From Streptomyces sp. H39-S7 (GTDB lineage: Bacteria; Actinomycetota; Actinomycetes; Streptomycetales; Streptomycetaceae): 64,000 nucleotides of DNA. The DNA lies in assembly GCF_027158205.1 (NCBI RefSeq), contig NZ_JAPVLU010000004.1:1-64000 (forward strand), given 5' to 3'. Position numbers and translations under genes: made by a program. This document shows, piece by piece, positions 9,971 to 21,438 of the stretch (position 1 is its first letter; each line of letters starts with the position of its first letter). Under the pieces are notes generated by a model. That model saw only the letters and a program-made list of their open reading frames with translations, did not search any database and had not been told where the DNA came from.

Positions 9971-11820
9971 TGCGGGCGATGGGGGAGCGGCACGCCCGAA
10001 GGGGCGGTCGGCAGGCCCGGCTGTGGGTGCCGGTGGTGTGCGCGGTGCTGCTCGCCGGCTGCGCCTCGATGCCGGGCAGCGGTGAGGTGCACAAGGTCGC
10101 CGGTGAGCAGAGCGCCGACTCGGACCAGCAGGTGCAGGTGCTGGGGATCAAGCCGCAGCCCGGGGAGTTCCCCGACCAGATCGTGCGCGGCTTCCTGGAG
10201 GCGACGACCAGTGACGAGGCCGAGTACGCGACGGCCAAGGAGTACCTGACGACGTCGATGGCCCAGCGCTGGGACCCGTTCGCGAAGATCACGGTCCTGT
10301 CGGGCGGCCCGTCACCGGTCGAGGAGCAGTCCGGGACGGCGCGCAAGGAGGGCCTGCACTCGTTCGGGCTGAACGGTACGCAGGTCGCGGCGGTGGACGA
10401 GAAGCGCGCCTACACCTCGGGTGACGGAACGGCGTTCCACACCTCCTTCCAGCTGGTGAAGGAGAAGAACGAGTGGCGGATCGACTGGGTGGACAACGGA
10501 CTGGTGCTCACCGAGTCCGACTTCCAGCGGATCTACCACTCCGTCAACATGTACTACTTCGCCAACCTCGGGACGCCCGGCGCGGGCGCGTCGACGCTGG
10601 TGGCCGACCCGGTGTATCTGCGGCGACGGATAAATTCGCTGGAGTCGGCGGTCTCGGCGATGCTCGGCGGCCCGACCGACTGGCTCGCTCCCGTGGTGCG
10701 CTCCGAGGCGCCCAAGGGCGTTGCGCTCTACAACAAGGACGGGGACCACGGGGTCTCGCTCGACGACGCGCAGCACCTGCGGGTGCGGCTGAACTCGATG
10801 GCGGACCGGATGGGCGCGGCGCAGTGCCAGCGGCTGGCGGCGCAGTTGCTGCCCACGGCACAGAGCCAGTCGGCGACGAAGATCACCTCGGTGGAGGTGC
10901 AGCGCGCGAATGGTGATTCGGCGTGCACGCTGTCGGACGAGCGGGCCAAGCCGTATCTGCCGGAGACCCTGAGCGGGGCGTCGCCCCGGCAGTTCTTCAT
11001 CGACGACCACCAGCAGTTGGTCTCGCTGCCCGAGGACAACAGTCTGATGGCGGACCCGGTGCCGGGCGTGCTCGGCGGGGCCACCGCGAAACTGGTGTCG
11101 GCCGCGGTCAAGCGGGACGAGCAGTACGCGGCCGGGGTCAGGGCCGGTGGCCGTGACCTGGTCGTCGCGAACATCTCCAAGGGCTCGTCCGATCCCGGCA
11201 GGGTGGTGCTGACCAGCACCGCGCACGCCGCGAACGACGGCCTGAGCGCGCCCAGCTGGGACGGGTACGGAAACCTGTGGGTGGCCGACCGCGACGGCTC
11301 GCGGTCCCGGCTGCTGATGCTGCGTGACGGCGCGGGGGACGCCGGCGAGGTGGTGGTGCCGGATCTGGGCGACGCACGGATCCAGTCGCTGCGCGTCGCG
11401 GCGGACGGGACGCGGATCGCGATGCTGGTCAAGAAGGGCAACCGGACGTCGCTGAAGCTCGGCCGGATCGAGCGGGGCGGGACGGCGGAGGTGCCCGTGA
11501 TCACCGTGACGGCGCTGAAGGGTGTGACTCCGCAACTGGAGGACGTCACCGCCGCGTCCTGGGCGGGCGGCAGCAGGCTGCTGGTGGTCGGGACCGAGTC
11601 GGGCGGACTCCAGCAGATCCAGTACATGAACACGGACGGCTCACTGCCGTCGACGTCCGCCCTGCCGGGGATCAGCGACGCGGCCTCGGTGGCGGCGTCG
11701 GAGGATCAGACGAAGCCGCTGCTGGCGGCGTACAAGGGCGGTATCTACCGGCTCCTGGCGCAGGACGCGAACTGGAAGCAGGTCGCCGCGAAGGGCATCG
11801 GGCCGGTCTACCCGGGCTGA
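9970..11820 (+). CDS. lpqB: Lipoprotein LpqB, MtrB accessory protein
   Basis: 616 residues. Signal peptide with lipobox LLAGC (lipidated Cys31). A GerMN-type region follows (LNSMADRMGAAQCQRLAAQL), then a large beta-propeller with WDGYGNLWVADRDGSRSRLL and SWAGGSRLLVVGTESGGLQQ blades. LpqB is an extracytoplasmic partner that tunes MtrB activity, and its overlap with mtrB fits that role. The ATG shares one base with the mtrB stop. Length is normal for the family. Confidence 0.94.
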   Translation: MRAMGERHARRGGRQARLWVPVVCAVLLAGCASMPGSGEVHKVAGEQSADSDQQVQVLGIKPQPGEFPDQIVRGFLEATTSDEAEYATAKEYLTTSMAQRWDPFAKITVLSGGPSPVEEQSGTARKEGLHSFGLNGTQVAAVDEKRAYTSGDGTAFHTSFQLVKEKNEWRIDWVDNGLVLTESDFQRIYHSVNMYYFANLGTPGAGASTLVADPVYLRRRINSLESAVSAMLGGPTDWLAPVVRSEAPKGVALYNKDGDHGVSLDDAQHLRVRLNSMADRMGAAQCQRLAAQLLPTAQSQSATKITSVEVQRANGDSACTLSDERAKPYLPETLSGASPRQFFIDDHQQLVSLPEDNSLMADPVPGVLGGATAKLVSAAVKRDEQYAAGVRAGGRDLVVANISKGSSDPGRVVLTSTAHAANDGLSAPSWDGYGNLWVADRDGSRSRLLMLRDGAGDAGEVVVPDLGDARIQSLRVAADGTRIAMLVKKGNRTSLKLGRIERGGTAEVPVITVTALKGVTPQLEDVTAASWAGGSRLLVVGTESGGLQQIQYMNTDGSLPSTSALPGISDAASVAASEDQTKPLLAAYKGGIYRLLAQDANWKQVAAKGIGPVYPG

Positions 11821-11849
11821 CACCGGGCTCGGCGCGACCCTGATGGCGG

Positions 11850-11867
11850 ACCCTCCGCGAGGGTTTT
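11850..11867 (+). terminator. Terminator after lpqB
   Basis: A 6-bp perfect stem ACCCTC/GAGGGT with a 3-nt loop, followed by TTT. It lies 30 bp after the lpqB stop and is short but has a U-tract, which is uncommon in this genome. Confidence 0.55.
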
Positions 11868-11924
11868 CCACAGGCTGGGCAGGGGGTCTGGTGGAGGGCC
11901 CCCGCAGCGGGCACAGTGGTGGCC

Positions 11925-12638
11925 ATGCGGGCGTGGTGGACGGAGTTCGCCGGGCTGGTCCTGCCGGTCGACTGTGCGGGATGCGGTCGGCCACGCACGG
12001 CGCTGTGCGGCGGGTGCGGAGAGCTGCTGGGCTCGCCGGACGGGGCGGCCGTGCGGCGGCTGCGGCCGGATCCGGCGCCGGGCGGGCTGCCGGTGGTGCA
12101 CGCCGCGGCGGTCTACGCGGACGAGGTACGGGCAGTGGTGCTGGCGCACAAGGAGCGCGGCGCGCTGGGACTGGCCCGGCCGTTGGGCACGGCACTGGCC
12201 GGGGCGGTGCTCAAGGTGGGCGCGGCGGGGCCTTTGTTACTGGTGCCGGTGCCCTCCGCGCGGCGGACGGTCGCGGCCCGGGGACACGACGCGACCCGGC
12301 GGATCGCGCGGTGCGCGGCCGCGGAACTGCGGCGGTCGGGCCGGCGGGCCCGGGTGGCCGCGGTGCTGCGCCATCGGCGGGCGGTCGCCGACCAGACGCG
12401 GCTGAGCGGGCCCGAGCGGCTGGAGAACCTGTCGGGAGCATTGGTGGCCGCGCAGGGTGGCCGCGGGCTGCTGGCGGTGGCTCCGGTGGTGCTGGTGGAC
12501 GACCTCATGACGACCGGGGCGTCACTGGCCGCCGCGGCGCGGGCGGTGGAGGCGGCGGGTGGCCGGATCGCCGGTGCGGCGGTGGTCGCGGGGCCGCTGG
12601 AAACGGAACTTTGGCCTGGAACACATCGTTGCAGCTAG
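11925..12638 (+). CDS. ComF-like phosphoribosyltransferase-fold protein (TTA codon)
   Basis: 237 residues from ATG 11925 (GTG 11916 is an alternative). A double zinc-finger-like Cys pattern (CAGC at 17-20, CGGC at 28-31) precedes a PRTase fold with the PRPP loop VVLVDDLMTTGASL. ComF proteins are DNA-uptake or recycling associated; Streptomyces is not known to be naturally competent, so the role is unclear. The gene contains one in-frame TTA leucine codon at 12237-12239 (codon 105), so full translation should depend on the bldA tRNA. A CACAGT hexamer ends 7 nt upstream of the ATG. Confidence 0.85.
   Translation: MRAWWTEFAGLVLPVDCAGCGRPRTALCGGCGELLGSPDGAAVRRLRPDPAPGGLPVVHAAAVYADEVRAVVLAHKERGALGLARPLGTALAGAVLKVGAAGPLLLVPVPSARRTVAARGHDATRRIARCAAAELRRSGRRARVAAVLRHRRAVADQTRLSGPERLENLSGALVAAQGGRGLLAVAPVVLVDDLMTTGASLAAAARAVEAAGGRIAGAAVVAGPLETELWPGTHRCS
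12605..12630 (+). promoter_or_regulatory. Candidate SigR-type promoter for hpf
   Basis: GGAAC at 12605-12609, then exactly 18 bases, then GTT at 12628-12630. This is one base off the SigR consensus GGAAT-N18-GTT. It lies inside the last codons of the ComF-like gene and about 290 bp before the hpf start, giving a long leader. Hibernation factors are plausible thiol-stress targets in this genus. The site is seen; its use is inferred. Confidence 0.6.
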
Positions 12639-12673
12639 TACAGCCGGGCGTTCACCCGAACGGAGGTATACCG

Positions 12674-12721
12674 ATGCTGGGGATGCCGACCTCCGCACTC
12701 CAGGACTATGTTCGGTTGTGA
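12674..12721 (+). CDS. Possible 15-residue leader peptide in the hpf 5' region
   Basis: ATG 12674 follows a good GGAGG ribosome site with 7-nt spacing and encodes MLGMPTSALQDYVRL, then TGA. It lies between the SigR-like promoter and hpf. Too short to recognise. It could be a regulatory upstream ORF or a chance frame; a comparison across species would settle it. Confidence 0.35.
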   Translation: MLGMPTSALQDYVRL

Positions 12722-12918
12722 GGCAAGGTGAACACCATGGGGTGTTGATCTTGCTGGTGGGGGAGAAGGAGGTGAAAGCCGCGGCTTCGGTGGCTCCGGC
12801 GAATTTCGGGGCAGGAGAAGCAGCAGCTGACGCAGCGCCGGACGGGACAGGTGCCCGGCCGGCCTAGGCGATTGGGATGCGCTCCGCGTGTTCGGAGCGA
12901 TCCGGAACGGAGTTCTGA

Positions 12919-13596
12919 GTGGACATCGTCATCAAGGGCCGCAAGACCGACGTGCCTGATCGGTTTCGTAAGCACGTGACCGAGAAGCTGGACAAGGTCC
13001 AGAAGCTCGATGGCAAGGTGATCAGTCTTGACGTCGAGGTGTCCAAAGAGCTCAACCCCCGCCAGTCGGACCGGTCCGACCGGGTGGAGATCACACTGAA
13101 CACCCGCGGCCCCGTGGTGCGAGCCGAGGCCTCTGCGGCCGATCCGTATGCCGCGCTCGACCTCGCGGTGGCCAAGCTGGAAGCACGTCTTCGCAAGGCG
13201 GCCGACAAGCGCCGGGTGCACCATGGCGGAGGGCGCACGCCTGTCAGCGTCGCCCAGGCCACAGCCTCGCTGACCGGCGAGCTGAACGGCTCGGCGCCGG
13301 CACCGGCCGCGGAGGACGCCGTACCGACGACCCGGATCGGGCCGCTCGAGGTACAGGGGGACGGCCCGCTGGTGGTGCGTGAGAAGACGCACGCCGCCGC
13401 GCCGATGGCGCTCGACCAGGCCCTCTACGAGATGGAGCTGGTCGGGCACGATTTCTACCTTTTCATCGACTCCGACACGGGCTCGCCGAGTGTCGTCTAC
13501 CGGCGGCACGGCTATGACTACGGAGTCCTTCACCTGAAGGCGGACCCGTCCGCCGAGGAGGCGCCCTCAGGCGCGGGCGGCGCGCTTCGCCGCTGA
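12919..13596 (+). CDS. hpf: Long-form ribosome hibernation-promoting factor
   Basis: 225 residues from GTG with CGGAG six bases upstream. The N-terminal S30AE/HPF domain (1 to about 105) starts MDIVIKGRKTDVPDRFRKHV and binds the 30S decoding region. After an Ala/Pro linker, the C-terminal dimerisation domain (about 160-225) reads LDQALYEMELVGHDFYLFID, then YDYGVLHL. The long form makes 100S ribosome dimers in stationary phase. A long leader, a SigR-like promoter and a short leader ORF lie upstream. Confidence 0.95.
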   Translation: MDIVIKGRKTDVPDRFRKHVTEKLDKVQKLDGKVISLDVEVSKELNPRQSDRSDRVEITLNTRGPVVRAEASAADPYAALDLAVAKLEARLRKAADKRRVHHGGGRTPVSVAQATASLTGELNGSAPAPAAEDAVPTTRIGPLEVQGDGPLVVREKTHAAAPMALDQALYEMELVGHDFYLFIDSDTGSPSVVYRRHGYDYGVLHLKADPSAEEAPSGAGGALRR

Positions 13597-13623
13597 TTTT
13601 CCCCACCGCACAGCCCTACGGAT

Positions 13624-13663
13624 GGCGCCGTCCCCGGAGAACTTCTTCCTCGGGGGCGGCGCC
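13624..13663 (+). terminator. Hairpin after hpf
   Basis: 13-bp stem (13624-13636 with 13651-13663, one T-G wobble) with a 14-nt loop, 28 bp past the hpf stop. There is no U-tract, as is common for terminators in high-GC actinobacteria. Confidence 0.7.
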
Positions 13664-13760
13664 GCGTCCTGGGCGGCCCCCGGCCGGGAAAGCACCGGAC
13701 AGGCCCCAGTCGTGAAAGCATGGGTCATGCTGCCAACTCTGGCCTGAGGGGGAGGATCTG

Positions 13761-14501
13761 ATGCCGGACAGCTTCGAGCCCGCAGACATCAGCGACGAGG
13801 GGCACGCCCCTGCGAGGGACCACCTGGAGGCGCCCCGCAAGGAGCCCATTCGGGTACTGGTTGTCGATGATCACGCCCTGTTCCGGAGGGGACTGGAGAT
13901 CGTCCTCGCCCAGGAGGAGGACATCCAGGTCATCGGCGAGGCGGGGGACGGCGCCGAGGCGGTGGAGAAGGCCGCCGACCTGCTGCCCGACATCGTGCTG
14001 ATGGACGTCCGGATGCCCAGGCGCGGCGGTATCGAGGCCTGTACCTCGATCAAGGAGGTCGCCCCCAGCGCCAAGATCATCATGCTGACGATAAGCGATG
14101 AAGAGGCCGACCTCTACGAAGCGATCAAGGCCGGCGCGACGGGATACCTGCTCAAGGAGATCTCCACGGACGAGGTCGCCACCGCCATCCGCGCGGTCGC
14201 CGACGGCCAGTCGCAGATCAGTCCCTCGATGGCGTCGAAGCTCCTCACCGAGTTCAAGTCGATGATCCAGCGCACTGACGAGCGGCGCCTGGTACCCGCG
14301 CCGCGGCTCACCGACCGGGAGCTGGAAGTGCTCAAGCTCGTGGCGACCGGCCTGAACAACCGTGACATCGCGAAGCAGTTGTTCATCAGCGAGAACACCG
14401 TGAAGAACCACGTGCGCAACATCCTGGAGAAGCTGCAGCTGCACTCCAGGATGGAGGCGGTGGTCTACGCCATGCGCGAGAAGATCCTCGAGATCCGGTA
14501 G
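13761..14501 (+). CDS. Orphan NarL/LuxR-type response regulator
   Basis: 246 residues. A 28-residue acidic N-terminal extension precedes a receiver domain with VVDDH (34-38), phospho-acceptor Asp82 in LMDVRMP and Lys in GYLLKE. The C-terminal LuxR helix-turn-helix reads [20 protein letters not shown], then [21 protein letters not shown] strong GGGGGAGG ribosome site precedes the ATG. No sensor kinase gene is adjacent, so it is an orphan regulator. I recall an orphan regulator at the same locus in S. coelicolor linked to development, but I cannot confirm orthology. Confidence 0.9.
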   Translation: MPDSFEPADISDEGHAPARDHLEAPRKEPIRVLVVDDHALFRRGLEIVLAQEEDIQVIGEAGDGAEAVEKAADLLPDIVLMDVRMPRRGGIEACTSIKEVAPSAKIIMLTISDEEADLYEAIKAGATGYLLKEISTDEVATAIRAVADGQSQISPSMASKLLTEFKSMIQRTDERRLVPAPRLTDRELEVLKLVATGLNNRDIAKQLFISENTVKNHVRNILEKLQLHSRMEAVVYAMREKILEIR

Positions 14502-14556
14502 CCCGCGCGACGACGCCCCCGGCCTCGCGCGGCGGACGCCGGGCGAGGGGTGACGG

Positions 14557-15753
14557 TCAGCGGCGGTCGTGCGTCAGACGCAGCGCGTCCGCCAGCGGCT
14601 CCCGCAGCGTCTCCGGCAGTACCCGCTCCACCCGCACCTCGTCGCAGCCGACCCAGCCGGCCGCCTCGGCGATCGCATCGGCCGCCGGCTGCACCGCCTT
14701 CGGGCCGTCCAGCGTCACCTGCCGGGCCACGAGGGTGCTGCCCTCGCGCGCCGGGTCCACCCGGCCCACCAGGTTCCCGCCCGCCAGCAGCGGCATCGCG
14801 AAGTAGCCGTGGACACGCTTCGGCTTGGGCACGTACGCCTCCAGCCGGTGCGTGAACCCGAAGATCCGCTCGGTGCGCGGCCGGTCCCAGACCAGGGAGT
14901 CGAACGGGGAGAGCAGCGTCGTGCGGTGCCGGCCGCGCTTCGCGGCGGACTCGGCCTCCAGCACCACCGGGTCGGCCCAGGCGGGCTTCCCCCACCCCTC
15001 GACCTCGACCGGGACCAGCCCCGAGTCCCCGATCACGGCCATCACCTGCTCGCCCTTCAGCCGGTGGTAGTCCGCCAGGTCGGCGCGGGTGGCCACGCCC
15101 ATCGCCGCCCCGGCCTGCGCCACGAGCCGCCGCATGCACTCGGCGTCCTCGATGTCGTCGTGCAGGAGGTCGGCGGGAACGGCACGTTCCGCCAGGTCGT
15201 AGACGCGCTTCCAGCCGCGCCGCTCGGTGCAGACCACCTGGCCGGTGTCGAGCAGCCACTCCACCGCGATCTTCGTCTCCGACCAGTCCCACCACGGGCC
15301 GCCGTTCTTGGCGCCGCCCAGTTCCGTGGACGTCAGCGGCCCGTCGGCCTTGAGCCGGTCCAGCACGGCGCCGCACGAGCGGTCCGCGTCCTCCAGCACG
15401 TGCCAGCGGTGGCCCTTGTCCCGCCGGGCGCGGCGCCGGAAGGCGAAGTGCGGCCACTCCTCGATGGGCAGGATGCAGGCGGCGTGCGACCAGTACTCGA
15501 ACGCGTGGGACTCCGTCCAGTACGCCTTCTCGATGGCCTCCCGGCCCACGGCGCCCAGCCGGGCGTACGGAATGAGTTCGTGCGACCGCGCCAGGACGGA
15601 GATCGTGTCGAGCTGGACCGCCCCGAGCGCGCGCAGCACGCCGCGGACCCCCGCACGCCGGTCCGGCACGCCGAGCAGGCCCTGCGCCCGCAGAGCGATC
15701 CGGCGGGCGTCGTCCGCGGACAGGGTGGCTACAGGGGGTGGCAGCGGTGTCAT
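14557..15753 (-). CDS. YcaQ/AlkX-type winged-helix DNA glycosylase
   Basis: 398 residues from ATG 15753; a TTG 30 nt upstream is possible. HTH_42 family: the N-terminal GVLRALGAVQLDTISVLARS holds the catalytic Q-x-D motif (QLD) expected for the YcaQ-like branch rather than the Q-x-Q/H-x-Q of AlkZ resistance enzymes. Further signatures are EYWSHAACILPIEEWPHFAF and LLSPFDSLVWDRPRTERIFG. YcaQ unhooks interstrand crosslinks and removes alkylated bases. A TAGGCT hexamer ends 7 nt before the ATG, suggesting a leaderless mRNA. Convergent with the NarL-type regulator. Confidence 0.87.
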   Translation of the reverse strand: MTPLPPPVATLSADDARRIALRAQGLLGVPDRRAGVRGVLRALGAVQLDTISVLARSHELIPYARLGAVGREAIEKAYWTESHAFEYWSHAACILPIEEWPHFAFRRRARRDKGHRWHVLEDADRSCGAVLDRLKADGPLTSTELGGAKNGGPWWDWSETKIAVEWLLDTGQVVCTERRGWKRVYDLAERAVPADLLHDDIEDAECMRRLVAQAGAAMGVATRADLADYHRLKGEQVMAVIGDSGLVPVEVEGWGKPAWADPVVLEAESAAKRGRHRTTLLSPFDSLVWDRPRTERIFGFTHRLEAYVPKPKRVHGYFAMPLLAGGNLVGRVDPAREGSTLVARQVTLDGPKAVQPAADAIAEAAGWVGCDEVRVERVLPETLREPLADALRLTHDRR

Positions 15754-15835
15754 GCCGGAGAGCCTAGAACGCGCCACTGACAACGCCCGGGGACCCCCGG
15801 CGATCCACCCGCCGGAAGGGGAAGGGGGGAAGGGG

Positions 15836-16426
15836 CTACTCGCCGGGGAAGGGCAGGTACGGAGTCGCCAGCGGAAGGCCCAGGTCCGAGGGGAGCAGCG
15901 ATCCCGACCAGCAGTCCCGCCGCGTCCCGGTGTGGACGATCTTGGCGCGCAGGGTGCCCTCCATCACGAAGCCGATCTTGCGGGCGACCGCCCGCGACCC
16001 CTCGTTGCCGGCGTCCGCGTACCACTCCATCCGCTCCACGCCGAGGTCGGCGAACGCCCACCGGCACACCGCGAGGCCCGCCTCCGCGGTGTACCCGCGG
16101 CCGCGCTGCTCCTTGACCGCCCAGTAGCCGAGCTCGGCCTGGTGGTCGGGCGGCCCGAGCTTGCCGAGCCGCACCAGGCCGATGGATCCGACCAGCGTGC
16201 CGGCGTCCCTGGTGAAGGCGCCGAAGTTGTAGAGGATGTCGTCCGCCCACCCCTGGGCGCTCACCTGACCCGCGAAATCCGCCGCGTGCTCACGCGTGTA
16301 CGGGGCGGGGACGCTGGTCCAGCGCGCGATCTCGGGGTCCTGGCACGCTTGGTACACCGCGTCGGCGTCGTCCGGCCGCAGCGTGCGCAGGACGAGGCGT
16401 TCGGTCGTGAGGGTGATGGGCTCCAT
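15836..16426 (-). CDS. GNAT acetyltransferase, RimJ/RimL-like
   Basis: 196 residues from ATG 16426. The GNAT fold shows [20 protein letters not shown] at the start, the acetyl-CoA loop region [20 protein letters not shown] (Q-R-G-R-G-Y) and the late strand [20 protein letters not shown]. These enzymes acetylate alpha-amino groups of proteins or small amines; the substrate is not predictable. It lies upstream of the glycosylase on the same strand (82 bp apart) and is divergent from secA. Confidence 0.88.
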   Translation of the reverse strand: MEPITLTTERLVLRTLRPDDADAVYQACQDPEIARWTSVPAPYTREHAADFAGQVSAQGWADDILYNFGAFTRDAGTLVGSIGLVRLGKLGPPDHQAELGYWAVKEQRGRGYTAEAGLAVCRWAFADLGVERMEWYADAGNEGSRAVARKIGFVMEGTLRAKIVHTGTRRDCWSGSLLPSDLGLPLATPYLPFPGE

Positions 16427-16455
16427 GGCGGGAGTATCACCGACCGCCGGGCCCG

Positions 16456-16544
16456 TTGAAAAAGCGATTTGTAGCACTACGCGGGGTGACGAAGGACCGG
16501 TGTGCTGACGGACCTCCCGGCCCGCAGGTGTCCTCGCTTACGAT
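16456..16544 (+). promoter_or_regulatory. Candidate secA promoters
   Basis: TTGAAA at 16456 is followed 16 bp later by TACGCG at 16478, a fair vegetative promoter. A second possible -10 (TACGAT) lies at 16539-16544 without a clear -35. Both are in the 197-bp gap between the acetyltransferase and secA starts. Pattern evidence only. Confidence 0.35.
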
Positions 16545-16623
16545 GGCCGTTGCGGCGGAGTGCATCCCGCTGTGCCCAGCGCGAGATTACGTGCCAGGCC
16601 CGACCGGCAAGGAGCCAGCCTAC

Positions 16624-19401
<2,778 letters not shown>

Positions 19402-19442
19402 CGCGGGCGCGGCACGCACGACGCCGCGGCACGACACGTCAC

Positions 19443-19485
19443 CGGCCGGGGCCGGGCTCCCAGCGCGGGGGTCCGGCCCCGGCCG
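19443..19485 (+). terminator. Terminator between secA and the convergent gene
   Basis: Perfect 13-bp stem (19443-19455 with 19473-19485) and a 17-nt loop, 41 bp after the secA stop. It sits between convergent genes, so it can serve both. Confidence 0.8.
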
Positions 19486-19499
19486 CGTTCCCACCCCCC

Positions 19500-19955
19500 T
19501 CAGCGGGCCTCGACCGCGGTGCAGCGCCAGACGCCCCCGCCGGATCCCACCGCCGGGCCGCGTTCCAGCCGGAAGGCGATGGCGCGGAAGGCGTCCGGGG
19601 CCAGGGAGACGACGGCCGTCACCTCCAGGGCGCCGTCGTGCTGCCGCGCGACCTGGCAGCTGTGGACGTACGGTGCCTCCCCGCCGGCCCGGAGCCGCCA
19701 GTCGGCGCGCGAGTTCACCAGCTCCCAGAGCCGGTCGTAGGCGGGTCCGCGGACCCGGCCGGCGAGGCAGCTGATGGGCTGCCTGCCGGTGAGGACGGTG
19801 AGCAGCCGGCCCGCGAACCACAGGTGCGGCGGAACGGCTGCCGTCCGGCCGGCCCGGACCGGCGGGCGCCGGTGGTCGTGCCGGTCGGGCGGGCCGGACC
19901 TGCGGGCCGCTCGGGCCGGGCCGGGACGGGCGGACGCGGGTGAGGTGACGGCCAT
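19500..19955 (-). CDS. Rv3235-family protein
   Basis: 151 residues. A basic, disordered first third precedes a compact domain with FAGRLLTVLTGRQPISCLAG, AYDRLWELVNSRADWRLRAG and the closing FRAIAFRLERG/WRCTAVEA strands. This matches the small Rv3235 family usually found beside secA in actinobacteria. Function unknown. GGGGG precedes the ATG by 7 nt. It is divergent from the DUF6912 gene with 206 bp between. Confidence 0.82.
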   Translation of the reverse strand: MAVTSPASARPGPARAARRSGPPDRHDHRRPPVRAGRTAAVPPHLWFAGRLLTVLTGRQPISCLAGRVRGPAYDRLWELVNSRADWRLRAGGEAPYVHSCQVARQHDGALEVTAVVSLAPDAFRAIAFRLERGPAVGSGGGVWRCTAVEAR

Positions 19956-20034
19956 GCTGGTACCCCCGTGGTGCGGTGCTGACGGGATCCGCCGGTTCGG
20001 CCGAATGCCGCAGGGTGTCCCGGGCCTCGGTTTC

Positions 20035-20046
20035 TACCGTTCGGTA
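20035..20046. promoter_or_regulatory. Inverted repeat TACCG-TT-CGGTA
   Basis: Perfect 5-bp inverted repeat in the 206-bp divergent gap between the Rv3235-family and DUF6912 genes. Its form resembles TetR-type operators. No adjacent regulator gene is present, so the binding protein is unknown. Confidence 0.3.
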
Positions 20047-20161
20047 ACCCGGTTGTACGGGGGGCCGGGGGCGGCGGGCAACGGAATCCGCCGGGGTGGG
20101 GCGGGGGCGGCCGGTTCACCTATCCGCGTGGTGAAGCCGTCCCGCACGTATGCTGACCGGC

Positions 20162-20668
20162 ATGCGCGTCTACATTCCCACGACCCTGCCCGGCCTGGCC
20201 GAGGCCCACAAGGCGGGCGAGCTGGGTCCCGCACCGCTGGACGCCTACGCGGTCACCCCCGGCCTCCGCGAGTGGTACGTGTCCGACGACATCGAGGAGC
20301 TGGAGTACGCGGCTCTGACCCGGGCCGCCGGGGCGTCGCTCCGGCAGCTCGCCGTCTCCCCCGGCCTCCCGCGCCGCCGTGTCGTGCTCGCGGTGGACGT
20401 GCCGGAGTCGGCCGTCTCCTTCGACCCGGACCGCGGGCTGGACTCCGCTGCCCTCGGTGAGGTCCGGCTGGCCGCCGCGGTGTCGATGCGCGACGCCGCC
20501 GCCGTGCACCTGGACGCCGACGACGCGGAGGAGGACGTGACCGCCGCCGCGCTGGCGCTGGGCGCGGCCGACGCGGGCGACGACGACGCCCGGTTCACCG
20601 TGGACGGCGCGGAGGACCACGAACTGCTCTGGTTCGCGACGCAGGAGATCCCCAACCTGATCGGCTGA
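20162..20668 (+). CDS. DUF6912-family conserved protein
   Basis: 168 residues starting MRVYIPTTLPGLAEAHKAGE. The mid part (VVLAVDVPESAVSFD) and an acidic run of Asp/Glu near 115-125 precede the closing LLWFATQEIPNLIG. It matches a conserved actinobacterial family of unknown function. A TATGCT hexamer ends exactly 7 nt before the ATG, so the mRNA is probably leaderless. An upstream ATG at 20150 overlaps that hexamer and is unlikely to be used. Confidence 0.82.
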   Translation: MRVYIPTTLPGLAEAHKAGELGPAPLDAYAVTPGLREWYVSDDIEELEYAALTRAAGASLRQLAVSPGLPRRRVVLAVDVPESAVSFDPDRGLDSAALGEVRLAAAVSMRDAAAVHLDADDAEEDVTAAALALGAADAGDDDARFTVDGAEDHELLWFATQEIPNLIG

Positions 20669-20784
20669 GGCCCCGCGCCCCGGCCGGACCACCCGAGGCC
20701 TGCCCGCCGTGACCGCCTGCCCGCCGTGACCGCCTGGCCGTCGTGCCCGCCGGGCTGTCGTATCCGGCGGGTACCGTCGTGGAT

Positions 20785-21438
20785 GTGAACGCGCATCTGG
20801 TGTGGGACTGGAACGGGACCCTCTTCCACGACATCGACGCGGTGCTGGAGGCCACGAACGCCTCCTTCGCCGAGCTCGGCCTGTCCCCGATCACGATGGA
20901 CCGCTACCGCGAGCTGTACTGCGTGCCGGTGCCGAAGTTCTACGAGCGGCTGATCGGCCGGCTGCCCACGGACGCGGAGTGGCTGGTGATGGACGAGGCG
21001 TTCCACCGTCACTACTGGGAGCGGGCGGGGAACTGCGGGCTCGCCGAGGGCGCGGCCGAACTGCTGGCCGCCCAGCAGCGCGCGGGGCTGACGCAGTCGC
21101 TCTGCTCGCTCGCCCCGCACGACCTCCTGATACCGATCGTGCGCACCCACGGCATCGAGCGGCACTTCGTCCGGATGGACGGTGCGACCGGGCCGTCCGG
21201 CGGCGGCAAGGCCGCGCAGATGGTCCGCCACCTCGCCGCGCTGGAGGGTGTCGCGCCCGATCGCGTCGTCGTCATCGGCGACGCGGTGGACGACGCGCTG
21301 GCGGCCGCCCACGCGGGCGCCCACGCCGTTCTGTACACCGGCGGTTCGCACAGCCGGGTCAGCCTGGCGGCGGCCGGGGTGCCGGTGGTGGATTCGCTGG
21401 CGGAGGCGGTCGAGGCCGCCCGTCGGCTCACCGCGTGA
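20785..21438 (+). CDS. HAD-superfamily hydrolase
   Basis: 217 residues from GTG 20785 (MNAHLVWDWNGTLFHD). HAD motif I is WDWNGT with the nucleophile Asp. Motif III is the Lys in SGGGKAAQ and motif IV is VVVIGDAVDDALAA. A helical cap follows motif I. Likely a small-molecule phosphatase of the phosphoglycolate/PPase-like group; the substrate is unknown. TACCGT ends 7 nt before this GTG, which supports the start and a leaderless transcript. GTG 20779 is the alternative. Confidence 0.87.
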   Translation: MNAHLVWDWNGTLFHDIDAVLEATNASFAELGLSPITMDRYRELYCVPVPKFYERLIGRLPTDAEWLVMDEAFHRHYWERAGNCGLAEGAAELLAAQQRAGLTQSLCSLAPHDLLIPIVRTHGIERHFVRMDGATGPSGGGKAAQMVRHLAALEGVAPDRVVVIGDAVDDALAAAHAGAHAVLYTGGSHSRVSLAAAGVPVVDSLAEAVEAARRLTA

